Notes: generated from the letters alone by a model not told the origin. DNA of 64,000 nucleotides from Gammaproteobacteria bacterium (GCA_012960305.1 DUBM01000011.1:1-64000); one strand, 5' to 3'; shown: positions 7,679 to 16,766, numbered from the stretch's first letter. Numbers and translations are program-made.

Positions 7679-7894
7679 ATGAATCAATCTCAGTTTAAGA
7701 ATTTACGAATGGCCGGCCAGATGGGCGGCGGGCTAATATTCGCAATCGGAATAGTCTTGATGTTCACGCAGAAGAACGGGCTATATTTTTTAGGGGCGTT
7801 TGCAATATTTTGGGCTATAAACTACCCCCTTATCCATGTCTTCATTGGCAATCGCGTTGCAAACTGCGAACCCAGTGGTTTCGAAGACACATAA
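7679..7894 (+). CDS. Cassette gene, small two-helix membrane protein
   Basis: 71 residues with AGAGG upstream of ATG 7679. Two hydrophobic segments (about residues 17-32 and 36-55) with a short polar turn (TQKNG) between them indicate an inner-membrane hairpin protein; the N-terminus is basic. The TAA stop lies inside the next attC site (7888-7947), as is usual for tightly packed cassettes. The gene plus attC 2 makes a cassette of about 300 bp. No family was recognised. Confidence 0.75.
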   Translation: MNQSQFKNLRMAGQMGGGLIFAIGIVLMFTQKNGLYFLGAFAIFWAINYPLIHVFIGNRVANCEPSGFEDT

Positions 7895-7947
7895 CAATCA
7901 AATCAAGGAGATTCGCTACGCGAACTCTTTATTAAGGGCGTTATGTG
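7888..7947 (+). repeat. attC recombination site 2 (60 bp)
   Basis: Same outer arms CACATAAC and GTTATGTG, same 60-bp length. The inner stem pairs GAG-TTCGC with GCGAACTC, again bulging one A. Relative to attC 1, both sides of a stem pair changed (G to T on the left, C to A on the right), which preserves pairing: direct covariation evidence for a folded single-stranded recombination site. Confidence 0.88.
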
Positions 7948-8001
7948 TTTCGAAGCGTTGACCAATGACTCAATACAACTCAGAGATTATGAGGCTTAGT
8001 A

Positions 8002-8334
8002 GTGAAACTACTCTATACAAATGATGACCAGCTTTTAGTCGGTCATATTAGAAATGTTGTTGAATCTGCCGGCTTCGATGTTTGTCTCAAAAATGAGATA
8101 TTGTCCAGTGCCGCAGGTGGTGGAGCATCACCCCTCGATGTTTGGGTAGAAGTTTGGGTTGTTCACGACAACGATTATGGCGAAGCTATGAAGGTGGTTG
8201 AGAATACGCTATCTGCAGATGATGGGCAGGAATGGGAGTGCTCAAACTGCAAAGAACCCAACGGCGCATCATTCATGTTATGTTGGAATTGTCAGGTTGA
8301 GAAACCCCAAATCCAAAATTCACTCATGATTTAA
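8002..8334 (+). CDS. DUF2007-type protein with C-terminal zinc ribbon
   Basis: 110 residues from GTG 8002, with GAGG upstream. Residues 1-70 form a DUF2007 (putative signal-transducing) domain: KLLYTNDDQLLVGHIRNVVESAGFDV, LKNEILSSAAGG, WVEVWVVHDNDYGEAM. Residues about 76-97 hold a four-cysteine zinc ribbon (CSNC...CWNC). The family is found across proteobacteria and its biochemical role is unknown. It follows attC 2, so it is probably the gene of a third cassette, but no attC was found after it; the next genes run the other way. Confidence 0.8.
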   Translation: MKLLYTNDDQLLVGHIRNVVESAGFDVCLKNEILSSAAGGGASPLDVWVEVWVVHDNDYGEAMKVVENTLSADDGQEWECSNCKEPNGASFMLCWNCQVEKPQIQNSLMI

Positions 8335-8366
8335 TGCCAATTTCGGAATATTATTATAAATTTTCT

Positions 8367-8435
8367 TCATAATTCATCCGCATTACCAGCAACAGAAAAG
8401 CAGAGCAGGGTTATTGTTGTTAGTAGTTTGTTCAT
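8367..8435 (-). pseudogene. Orphan signal-peptide fragment (second module copy)
   Basis: A 22-codon frame beginning ATG 8435 and stopping right after the signal peptide (NADEL, then TGA). Its first 60 bp match the start of the gene at 5902-6081 at all but two positions. The start codon overlaps the TGA of the upstream small gene (ATGA). It is either a truncated gene or an inserted signal-peptide module with no passenger. Confidence 0.6.
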
Positions 8436-8611
8436 AACGAGACATCGACTTTTCTAAAATAGAGATAATACATTTCAGGTAACCCCAAAAGGCTAATCGC
8501 CATCATGAATATGAACCAGTTCCACTCATCGCTCTTGGCTGCTTTCCAACACGCCTTGGATGTCCAATATAATTCCCATATAGCCAATACCAATATCAAA
8601 GCAATCAACAT
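8432..8611 (-). CDS. Small membrane protein, DUF5652/PLDc_N-like
   Basis: 59 residues read from ATG 8611. It has the pattern of small two-helix proteins related to DUF5652 or the cardiolipin-synthase N-terminal region: ALILVLAIWELYW, a polar KACWKAAKSDEWNWF link, then a second helix ending LLGLPEMYYLYF. The start overlaps the 3' end of the upstream ORF (8605-8775) and its stop overlaps the next start, so three small frames are chained by overlaps on this strand. Function unknown; an envelope location is inferred. Confidence 0.65.
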   Translation of the reverse strand: MLIALILVLAIWELYWTSKACWKAAKSDEWNWFIFMMAISLLGLPEMYYLYFRKVDVSL

Positions 8612-8775
8612 AGGCCGCTACCAGAGGTCTCGCCAGCATAAGTTTGCGTCACTAATGCAGTTTCGTCGGAATCATCACCGCCTATTTCTATGCGAATCTC
8701 CGCGCCTGAAATTATGATAACTATTAGTACTACAATTACTCCTATAAGCCACGCAGTTGGTTTTGTTATATTCAT
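8605..8775 (-). CDS. Small single-helix membrane protein
   Basis: 56 residues from ATG 8775. One strong transmembrane segment (about residues 9-23, rich in Val and Ile) is followed by an acidic GGDDSDET segment. It is preceded on the same strand by the SnoaL-like gene and followed, with a 7-bp overlap, by the DUF5652-like gene. No family recognised. The overlap and the composition support it being coding. Confidence 0.5.
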   Translation of the reverse strand: MNITKPTAWLIGVIVVLIVIIISGAEIRIEIGGDDSDETALVTQTYAGETSGSGLC

Positions 8776-8832
8776 AATTAAGCTCGCTAAATGGGTAGTT
8801 AGGTTAAGAGCTTAGCATCTGTTCTAGTTTGT

Positions 8833-9102
8833 TCATAACGCCCAAATTTCCTCAACCCTCCCAGCATCATCAATTTTGAAAATTTCAACGATATCTACTA
8901 ACTCTTGTTTAGCCTCAATGTCAGCGAGCCATCCAAAAATCACTTCTTGAATTTCGATAGGTCCTGAGGTATTAAATCCCATTGAAGGGACATGCATTTT
9001 GTAATTTTCTGCACATGATACCTTAGACCATTCTTTATAACCTCCGTCGGCATTTAACTTGTAATGACGGATAGCTTCAGCAGTAGGCGATAATTCGTTC
9101 AT
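8833..9102 (-). CDS. SnoaL/NTF2-like small protein
   Basis: 89 residues. Start chosen at ATG 9102 because AGGACA lies just upstream; the frame remains open to 9141 without a site. The sequence fits the short alpha+beta cone of SnoaL-like (NTF2-fold) proteins, with the typical last strand DDAGRVEEIWAL. SnoaL-like proteins range from isomerases to binding proteins; no catalytic set is clear here. The stop falls in GCGTTATGAACAAACTA, a sequence that recurs at the signal-peptide fragment at 8435, so this junction may be a cassette boundary on the minus strand. Confidence 0.55.
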   Translation of the reverse strand: MNELSPTAEAIRHYKLNADGGYKEWSKVSCAENYKMHVPSMGFNTSGPIEIQEVIFGWLADIEAKQELVDIVEIFKIDDAGRVEEIWAL

Positions 9103-9210
9103 AATAGTTGTCCTAAATTTCAGTTTACGTTTGTAAAGCAATAAAGAATGCAGTTAGATTCTTCATATTCATACCCAAAAGATACTCGGTTTAGTGTATG
9201 GGAACACCTC

Positions 9211-9300
9211 AAAATTAACTACCGTTCGTCCACAATAGTATGTATAGGGGTGCGATGGAACCTACTTGGACAAGTGGGGGGGCGCCCCGGGGGTGGGGTG
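9211..9300 (+). repeat. Dispersed G-rich repeat, copy 3
   Basis: Same core as copies 1 and 2 and same orientation. The terminal palindrome here is GGGGCGCCCC (9279-9288), where copies 1 and 2 have a TA centre, so self-complementarity is kept although the bases differ. The EamA reading frame begins inside this repeat. Confidence 0.8.
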
Positions 9301-10088
9301 ATTGGAACAGGTTTATATTCGATCTTCCGTTTGCGGTGGCCTACTTTCTGTTTTTGAAAAGCACTTATCAGCTTGAAGTAATCGATCCCGACTGGGCGTT
9401 TTTCCGTTCCGCAAGCCTGGCGGCGGTTTCACAAATATTCGCTACGGTGTTCCTGGTTAAAGCGTTGATGGTAAAAAACTTTGCCGTCGGCACCGCATTA
9501 GCAAAAACCGAAGCAATCCTGACAGCTATTATCGGTGCCTGGTTCTTCTCAGCCACACTGAGTTTCGTTGCTTACCTGGCGGTGGCCGTTGGTGTGCTCG
9601 GAGTACTGGTCGCGAGTAACTGGAAGATCACCTTGCGAGGTCTTGTAGACAACAAGAGTATTAAATATGGCATCGGCGCCGGACTCGGCTTCGCTCTGGC
9701 TTCATTATGGATAAGAGATGCTTCACTGGGGCTGGAGTTGCCGCGCCTTCTAAGTGCGGCGACCGTATTGGTTTACATGGTTGCACTGCAGACTGTCATC
9801 TGCTTGCTCTGGATAGCCATCAAAGAAAAACACCAGTTTACATTGATAGCCCAAAATATTTTGCCCGCCGTTTTTATTGGCTTTACTTCGGTGGCCGGGT
9901 CGGTGGGTTGGTTTACAGCCATGAGCTTGCAAAACGCAGCGATCGTGAAAACCCTGGGCCAGACAGAGTTTGTGCTTACCCTGCTGATTACCTATTTGTA
10001 TTTTGGCGAACGAATCACGGGCAGAGAATACGCCGGCATGGCGCTGGTGGCAGCAAGTGTATTGTTACTGCTTACTACATCGGTATAA
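9240..10088 (+). pseudogene. EamA (DMT) transporter lacking its N-terminus
   Basis: From about codon 25 (base 9312) the protein is a drug/metabolite transporter with two EamA domains and about nine remaining hydrophobic helices, ending in a canonical LGQTEFVLTLLITYLYFGERITGREYAGMALV segment split over the last helices. Family members start about 30-40 residues earlier with a first transmembrane helix. Here that part is replaced by residues encoded in repeat copy 3 (MYRGAMEPTWTSGG and on). The frame is open, so a chimeric protein could be made, but without helix 1 it is probably inactive. The G-rich repeat thus marks the breakpoint of a deletion or insertion. Confidence 0.75.
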
Positions 10089-10305
10089 CTGGGCTAATTA
10101 GTGCAACCGATTCAAAGCGCATCGAAACCCAGGTCGGTACTAGTGCTTATTCTTGGATCAGCTATAGTCAAATCTGCGCTTACAGACAACAAAATGCCTG
10201 AAATCGAAAGTCTTAGAAAGTATGCGAATAGTGTAAGAAAAGAGTCCCGATAAGGCGGTCTTATCTTGGATAGAAGGTAAAATAACTGCTAGAAAAAAAC
10301 TACAC

Positions 10306-10851
10306 ATGGTTCGCTCCAAATCTTCAACATATGGAATATTTAGGAGAATACAGGAGCATTATCTAAAGATAGCAAGATTGCCTATTAGAGACTCAGTTAG
10401 GATCGCAATAACAAATGTATATGGTTTAGAGGGAAGTGAAGCAGTAGAACGACTAAACAATCCTTATGGGAATGGCAACGGATTCGAAGATTACAAAGGG
10501 TTCAGAGATTTTTTTACATACAAAAAAAACGTGAAGAAAAAAGGGCAAATTGCATATAAAGGCACTGAAAAATTTGATGGTGTATTTGATTTGCTCACTG
10601 AACATCATAAGTTAGATACTCACGAGGAAGTTAAGGATTTTTTTGAAAAACATGTTTCTTTGAGGTTCCTTGACCTGGTGGTCAGAGGTAAGAGCGACAA
10701 AAAGAGAATTGAATCTGTTGAAAGGCCTGATTTTTCATGTGATGTTGAGACAGCCGAAGCTGTTGCCATCCTAGAGTATTTTCATCGCTACAAAGGAAAT
10801 CCATATTTTAATACAAAGAAAGAATATGAAGGATACATTGAGAAATTTTAA
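10306..10851 (+). CDS. Orphan hypothetical protein, 181 aa
   Basis: A basic, Lys/Phe/Tyr-rich soluble protein starting at ATG 10306, with no good ribosome site. No signal peptide, membrane segment or recognised domain. Base composition is markedly more A-rich than its neighbours, in line with recent acquisition. It sits between the truncated transporter and tRNA-Leu, at the edge where accessory DNA meets the conserved chromosome. Length and uninterrupted frame favour a real gene, but evidence is modest. Confidence 0.5.
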   Translation: MVRSKSSTYGIFRRIQEHYLKIARLPIRDSVRIAITNVYGLEGSEAVERLNNPYGNGNGFEDYKGFRDFFTYKKNVKKKGQIAYKGTEKFDGVFDLLTEHHKLDTHEEVKDFFEKHVSLRFLDLVVRGKSDKKRIESVERPDFSCDVETAEAVAILEYFHRYKGNPYFNTKKEYEGYIEKF

Positions 10852-10907
10852 GAAGTCGGCGACCAAAAAATAGCAGATTAAAGCAACCCTTAACTGAAAT
10901 ATTGATT

Positions 10908-10992
10908 TGGTGCGGACGGGGAGACTTGAACTCCCACACCTTTCGATACTAGAACCTAAATCTAGCGCGTCTACCAATTCCGCCACGTCCGC
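10908..10992 (-). tRNA. tRNA-Leu(TAG)
   Basis: On the minus strand the acceptor stem GCGGACG pairs with CGTCCGC and is followed by A and an encoded CCA. The anticodon arm reads GCTAGA-TTTAGGT-TCTAG with anticodon TAG. A long variable arm and the TTCAAGTCT T-loop confirm a leucine tRNA. It marks the left edge of the conserved region. Confidence 0.95.
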
Positions 10993-11155
10993 ACAGGTAG
11001 TTCGAGAGCTTGAAATCCTTCTTGAGGGCGCGCGTATTATACCTAAAAGAAATCGTTTGCCAAGATCATCTTCTGAGCTATTACAGAAGGCGATGCAAGC
11101 GGTATACTTAATGACTCTTAATATCTCTTTAAGCCCATAAAGCTAGGATTTTGTT

Positions 11156-11950
11156 ATGTCACACCTTGAAGTCTCGCAATCGAATGGAATCACCACTCTA
11201 ACAATGAACCGGCCGGAAGCTCGAAATGCTTTGAGTATGGAAATGCGTACCCAGCTCACGGAAGCTCTACATGATATAGAACATGACTCATCTATTCGCT
11301 GTGTTGTATTAAAAGGTGCCGGCGATCATTTTATGGCTGGCGGCGATATTAAGGGCATGGGCGAATCAATTAAAAAATCACCCGAACAAATTCGTAAAGA
11401 GTTCATGCTACGAATTCACGATCTGCATCCGATCATGTTCGCGATGCGGCGCATGCCAAAACCGATTATAGCAAGTTGCAGCGGCGCAGCAGCGGGTGCA
11501 GGGGTAAGTTTGGCTATTGCCTGTGATTTGGTAATCGCCTCAGAAGATGCATTTTTCACTCTTGCCTACTGTAAAATTGGCACTAGCCCGGATGGCTCCT
11601 CTTCTTTTCATTTACCTCGTGCGGTCGGTATTAAAAAAGCTATGGAGATTGCTTTGCTGGGGGATCGCTTCGATGCACAGACTGCTAAAAACATTGGCAT
11701 GATAAATTTTGTCGTTCCCGATAGTGAGCTACAAGCTGAGACAGATAAATTGGCTGGCCGCTTAGCGGAGGGCCCTACTCATGTCTATGGCAATACCAAA
11801 GCGCTATTTTACCGCTCACTGGAAAGTGAATTTGAATCCCAACTACAAGCGGAAGCAGAGTATTTTTCCGACTGCGCCTCTAGGGCTGATTTTCGAGAGG
11901 GTGTTACTGCATTTATAGAAAAACGCACGCCAAAATTTACTGGAGAATAA
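11156..11950 (+). CDS. Enoyl-CoA hydratase/isomerase family protein
   Basis: 264 residues of the crotonase fold. It hydrates or isomerises an acyl-CoA double bond in beta-oxidation or a related route. Visible: MNRPEARNALSMEMRTQL at the N-terminus, the oxyanion-hole segment HFMAGGDIKGM (about 60-70), and the second one CSGAAAGAGVSLAIACDLVIAS (about 103-124). The usual catalytic Glu positions fall in FFTLAYCKIGTSPDGSSSFHLPR, where Asp-Gly replaces the common Pro/Glu patterns, so the exact reaction is uncertain. It stands alone, with no other fatty-acid gene next to it. Confidence 0.88.
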   Translation: MSHLEVSQSNGITTLTMNRPEARNALSMEMRTQLTEALHDIEHDSSIRCVVLKGAGDHFMAGGDIKGMGESIKKSPEQIRKEFMLRIHDLHPIMFAMRRMPKPIIASCSGAAAGAGVSLAIACDLVIASEDAFFTLAYCKIGTSPDGSSSFHLPRAVGIKKAMEIALLGDRFDAQTAKNIGMINFVVPDSELQAETDKLAGRLAEGPTHVYGNTKALFYRSLESEFESQLQAEAEYFSDCASRADFREGVTAFIEKRTPKFTGE

Positions 11951-12001
11951 AAAAAAAGTTTGATGAAATTAGAAGTCGAGGCGAAATTAGCTTAACTGAA
12001 G

Positions 12002-12820
12002 TTAAAGACTGCTACTAGATCCGTTTGCCGCTCGCTGCAGTGCCTCGATAGTTTCTTGCAATCGAAAAAGAGATTCGTTGATCTGCAGCCGGTGAGCATT
12101 TACTGATTCCAATGATTGTTCGATATATTCTAGACGGCCCACCAAACCAAGAACTGTGCTATCACCACTGTTTAACGACTGACGAAGAGTTTCAAGATCG
12201 CTACGCATTGCCGATAAGGTTTCAACGCTAGCATTCACGCTAGCAACACTTTGGGAAACCTGAACAAGCTCATTAGTCAAAGTATTCAATTTCGTATCAC
12301 TATTCATTAAAGATTGATTGGTAATAGAAATTTGCTGACTATTGTTAGCAGTTGCCTCGTTTTGCCCTTCATTGGTGAGGTTTAACTTAGCAATTTCACC
12401 CTTAAAATCATCAAAAGTTCGGTTGTTTGCACGCCAATTAGCCCATAACAAGTCGTATTGCTCAATGGTCTTCTCAATGTTCACCATCAGATTGCTATCT
12501 GATTTTTCTGCTGATTCACCAGCGATGGCTAATCTTAGCTCCAGGTCTCCGATTCGCAAATCAGCCTGACGCAAGTCAGCTTGATAGATACCGTACATAT
12601 AATAGGCACCATAGCCCCCCGCTCCCACAAAAAGTGTAAGTAGAGCAAGCATTATTCGCACCGACCAGGTACTTACTTTGACCTTTTCGGCATAATAGCT
12701 GGGACGCACGATATCTTGCCCTTGAGACCGCCTGTTGGTGAGATGTGAATCCACATCATCACGATCCGGCACCATGGGCGGGATCTTGCCTAAATCATCA
12801 TTTTCACTCATAACTGACAT
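12002..12820 (-). CDS. Membrane-anchored coiled-coil protein
   Basis: 272 residues, start ATG 12820 with AGGA just upstream. A polar, Asp-rich N-terminus of about 50 residues precedes one transmembrane helix (about 53-75, MLALLTLFVGAGGYGAYYMYG). The remaining 190 residues are low in aromatics and built of heptad-like Leu/Ile/Ser/Thr repeats, a long periplasmic coiled coil. This layout suggests a structural or scaffolding protein of the envelope. No enzymatic domain or known family is recognised. Convergent with the enoyl-CoA hydratase gene, 51 bp apart. Confidence 0.75.
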   Translation of the reverse strand: MSVMSENDDLGKIPPMVPDRDDVDSHLTNRRSQGQDIVRPSYYAEKVKVSTWSVRIMLALLTLFVGAGGYGAYYMYGIYQADLRQADLRIGDLELRLAIAGESAEKSDSNLMVNIEKTIEQYDLLWANWRANNRTFDDFKGEIAKLNLTNEGQNEATANNSQQISITNQSLMNSDTKLNTLTNELVQVSQSVASVNASVETLSAMRSDLETLRQSLNSGDSTVLGLVGRLEYIEQSLESVNAHRLQINESLFRLQETIEALQRAANGSSSSL

Positions 12821-13009
12821 TATCCTAAAAATACTCCGTTCATGCTATCCCGATATCTGTATATAAGCTTATAACGCGAATTCGCTTACGCTAAAGGCCA
12901 GTGATAGACTGGCCCTAATTTACCCGTTAACTATCTAAAAAATTCAAATAACCCTCATAACACTGACGGGTATAACAACAATCACATTCTTTGCTCGGGA
13001 GCCTCCGTT

Positions 13010-13684
13010 ATGGAATTAGAAAATCTACTGTCTTATCTTTTCCGCTGGATTCACATTTTTGCTGGCGTTACCTGGATAGGCATTCTTTACTACTTTAACT
13101 TTATCCAGACGGAGTTCTTCAAAGAAGCTGAAGCGTCTACAAAATCTGTCGCAATTACAAAACTGGTACCTCGAGCACTATGGTGGTTCCGCTATGGGGC
13201 ACTATTCACCTTCCTATCAGGTTTAGTCTTAGCGGGCGCTCTCGGCGGCGCGATCAACTATTACATAATGATAGGTATGGTCATGGGCACGCTGATGTTC
13301 CTTAATGTGTGGCTCATCATCTGGCCAAAACAACAAATTGTCATCGCCTCAGCTAATAAAGTATTAGAAGGTGGCGAAGCTGACCCCGCCGCAGCTGGAG
13401 CACTGGCCGCAGCAGGCTTAGCATCGAGAACTAATACCTTGTTCTCACTACCCATGCTTTTCTTCATGGGTGCCTCAGCCCATTTAATCGGCAACGGCAG
13501 AGTCCCAATGAGTAGCGATGAGGGCACTACCATGCTGGCGCAGATCTTAACTTTACTAATCGTCCTGATACTGGAAGTAAATGCTATCAAGGGCAAAACT
13601 GGCCCTATGACCAGTGTCAAAGGTGTCATCCACTGCGGCATCGGCCTTGGTGTTGCACTCTTACTGATTGTCGAGTTGCTCTAA
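13010..13684 (+). CDS. PuuD-like membrane protein without cytochrome domain
   Basis: 224 residues, GGGAG upstream of ATG 13010. Several transmembrane helices. The N-terminal RWIHIFAGVTWIGILYYFNF and WWFRYGALFT segments match the membrane part of urate hydroxylase PuuD (urate oxidase N-terminal family), where conserved histidines hold heme. Genuine PuuD continues into a C-terminal cytochrome c domain with CxxCH; here the protein ends after the membrane part and no CxxCH is present. No purine-degradation genes are adjacent, so urate as substrate is doubtful. Likely role: a membrane redox or heme protein. Confidence 0.75.
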   Translation: MELENLLSYLFRWIHIFAGVTWIGILYYFNFIQTEFFKEAEASTKSVAITKLVPRALWWFRYGALFTFLSGLVLAGALGGAINYYIMIGMVMGTLMFLNVWLIIWPKQQIVIASANKVLEGGEADPAAAGALAAAGLASRTNTLFSLPMLFFMGASAHLIGNGRVPMSSDEGTTMLAQILTLLIVLILEVNAIKGKTGPMTSVKGVIHCGIGLGVALLLIVELL

Positions 13685-13712
13685 TCGGTAAAGTGGAAGG
13701 TCCAAATTAGTA

Positions 13713-13749
13713 CAAAAAAAGGCCGGTCTTTGCAGATCGGCCTTTTTTC
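13713..13749. terminator. Bidirectional intrinsic terminator
   Basis: AAGGCCGGTCT and AGATCGGCCTT form a GC-rich stem with a short loop, with A and T tracts on the two sides. It lies between the convergent PuuD-like gene and groEL and can serve both. Confidence 0.9.
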
Positions 13750-13804
13750 TTGGGGAGAAGAATTCTCTTCCTTATCCCTTTTCTCGGAGTCCGAGGGCTG
13801 ATTC

Positions 13805-15469
<1,665 letters not shown>

Positions 15470-15516
15470 CTAAATGATTTATTAAGTCGAATCAAAGTGT
15501 CTTGAAAAACGCTGAC

Positions 15517-15807
15517 TTAGGATTCGATCACACCATAAATTTCGCTTTCGCCTAGTATCAGCAATTCTTCATCACCGATTTTGACGGTATTGCTGGAATA
15601 CTTACCAAATACAACGGTATCTCCAACTTTCACGTCAATGGGCTGAGTTTCTCCATTTTCCTGGCGCTTGCCTGGTCCTACAGCCACTACTTCGCCTTGT
15701 GCCGGCTTTTCAGCGGCCGAACCTGGCAGCACGATACCGCCTGCAGTGGTTGTTTCTTCTTCCGTGCGTCGCACTACGACACGATCTTGTAAAGGCCGGA
15801 TATTCAT
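15517..15807 (-). CDS. groES: Co-chaperonin GroES
   Basis: 96 residues, full length, start ATG 15807 with AGGAGTG upstream. The heptameric lid of GroEL. Starts [14 protein letters not shown], has the mobile loop [12 protein letters not shown] (about 20-31) that docks on GroEL, and later [13 protein letters not shown]. First gene of the heat-shock operon; the sigma-32-type promoter is about 160 bp upstream. Confidence 0.99.
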   Translation of the reverse strand: MNIRPLQDRVVVRRTEEETTTAGGIVLPGSAAEKPAQGEVVAVGPGKRQENGETQPIDVKVGDTVVFGKYSSNTVKIGDEELLILGESEIYGVIES

Positions 15808-15964
15808 TACTTCTCACTCCTAAATCAAACGATTTGATTAACAGAACTGAAACAAAAGGAGTCACTTTAGCACCGGTGGCTTAGGCGACCGTTCTCTAAT
15901 TACCAATCTGTAGCCGCTTACACCGAAAAACGGCGTTTTGCGGCAAGTTAATTACTGTGATCTT

Positions 15965-15991
15965 AGATGGGGGTTTTCATAAAAATTTCAA
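15965..15991 (-). promoter_or_regulatory. Heat-shock (sigma-32) promoter of groESL
   Basis: Minus strand: TTGAAA (15986-15991), 13 bases, then CCCCATCT (15965-15972). This matches the RpoH consensus CTTGAAA / CCCCATnT in sequence and spacing. It implies a leader of about 150 nt before groES. No CIRCE element was found. Confidence 0.8.
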
Positions 15992-16087
15992 TAGCCTAAT
16001 GTCATTCTACAAGAGAATATTTTGAGTTTTAAATCGATAAAATTATATCTTATTGATTTAACTGACTATTATAAATTCTACTGATCC

Positions 16088-16615
16088 CTATTCTGACTTT
16101 TCTGAAGAGTTCTTGTCGTCATTTAAAGCCCTTGACGAATTTACTTCATCATCGGCGAACTCTCCCTCATAGACACTGCCACTGGCTTTACTAAAAGAGC
16201 TAGCAGAATCGGTTGCTGACCTAAAGCTGAATCCCCCACTATTGCTGCTGGCACCCAGTGTATTTACCACACCGGATCTGATTATCTTACGTGCCAAAGG
16301 TCTGCGTATAGGTCCAGTCAAAAAAGCGAACCCGATAGTATCAGTAATAAAGCCAGGTGTAAGCAAAAGTGCTCCTGCTCCCGCCAGCATCATACCCTCT
16401 ACAATCTCTTGTGCTGGCAATTCTCCTGCAGCCAACCTTTGATTTGCCCGTAAAAGCGTCGACAAACCTTGGCGTTTAAGTATTTGCACGCCAATTACTG
16501 CCGTCGCCACAACCAAACTGAGCGTGATCAAGCCGCCTATCTGGTCACTAACCGCAAACAACAACATCATCTCGCTGATCGGCACGATTATGAAGAAAAA
16601 TAGAATGAACCGCAC
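16088..16615 (-). CDS. fxsA: FxsA family inner-membrane protein
   Basis: 175 residues, GTG start at 16615. FxsA (suppressor of F exclusion of phage T7) is a small cytoplasmic-membrane protein found widely next to groESL. Seen: hydrophobic PISEMMLLFAVSDQIGGL, TLSLVVATAVIGVQILKRQG, the cytosolic GELPAQEIVEGMMLAGAGALLLTPGFITDTIGF and IRRPLARKI, all family features. The last ~50 residues are Ser/Asp-rich and variable. It is upstream of and co-oriented with groESL, but the heat-shock promoter between them suggests separate control. Confidence 0.93.
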   Translation of the reverse strand: MRFILFFFIIVPISEMMLLFAVSDQIGGLITLSLVVATAVIGVQILKRQGLSTLLRANQRLAAGELPAQEIVEGMMLAGAGALLLTPGFITDTIGFAFLTGPIRRPLARKIIRSGVVNTLGASSNSGGFSFRSATDSASSFSKASGSVYEGEFADDEVNSSRALNDDKNSSEKSE

Positions 16616-16766
16616 TCTTGTCCCCGGGTGATATTTTGATAGCTACACTCTATCATGATCTCGCGGATAGAGCTTAGGCCCCGGCGACGATCTGGACCGA
16701 CGCGTCGAAGCAACTAGACCTAGTTAATCTCGACTTAGAACCACTGCATTCAGGCTAAAAGAAACA

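Noticed and set aside
7590-7947. Possible CRISPR-like pair of spaced repeats
   Set aside because: Only two units 298 bp apart, with a gene between and covarying stems; they are attC sites, not CRISPR repeats. No CRISPR array was found in the window.
13261-13641. Minus-strand ORF of 126 codons inside the PuuD-like gene
   Set aside because: Shadow of the well-supported plus-strand membrane protein.
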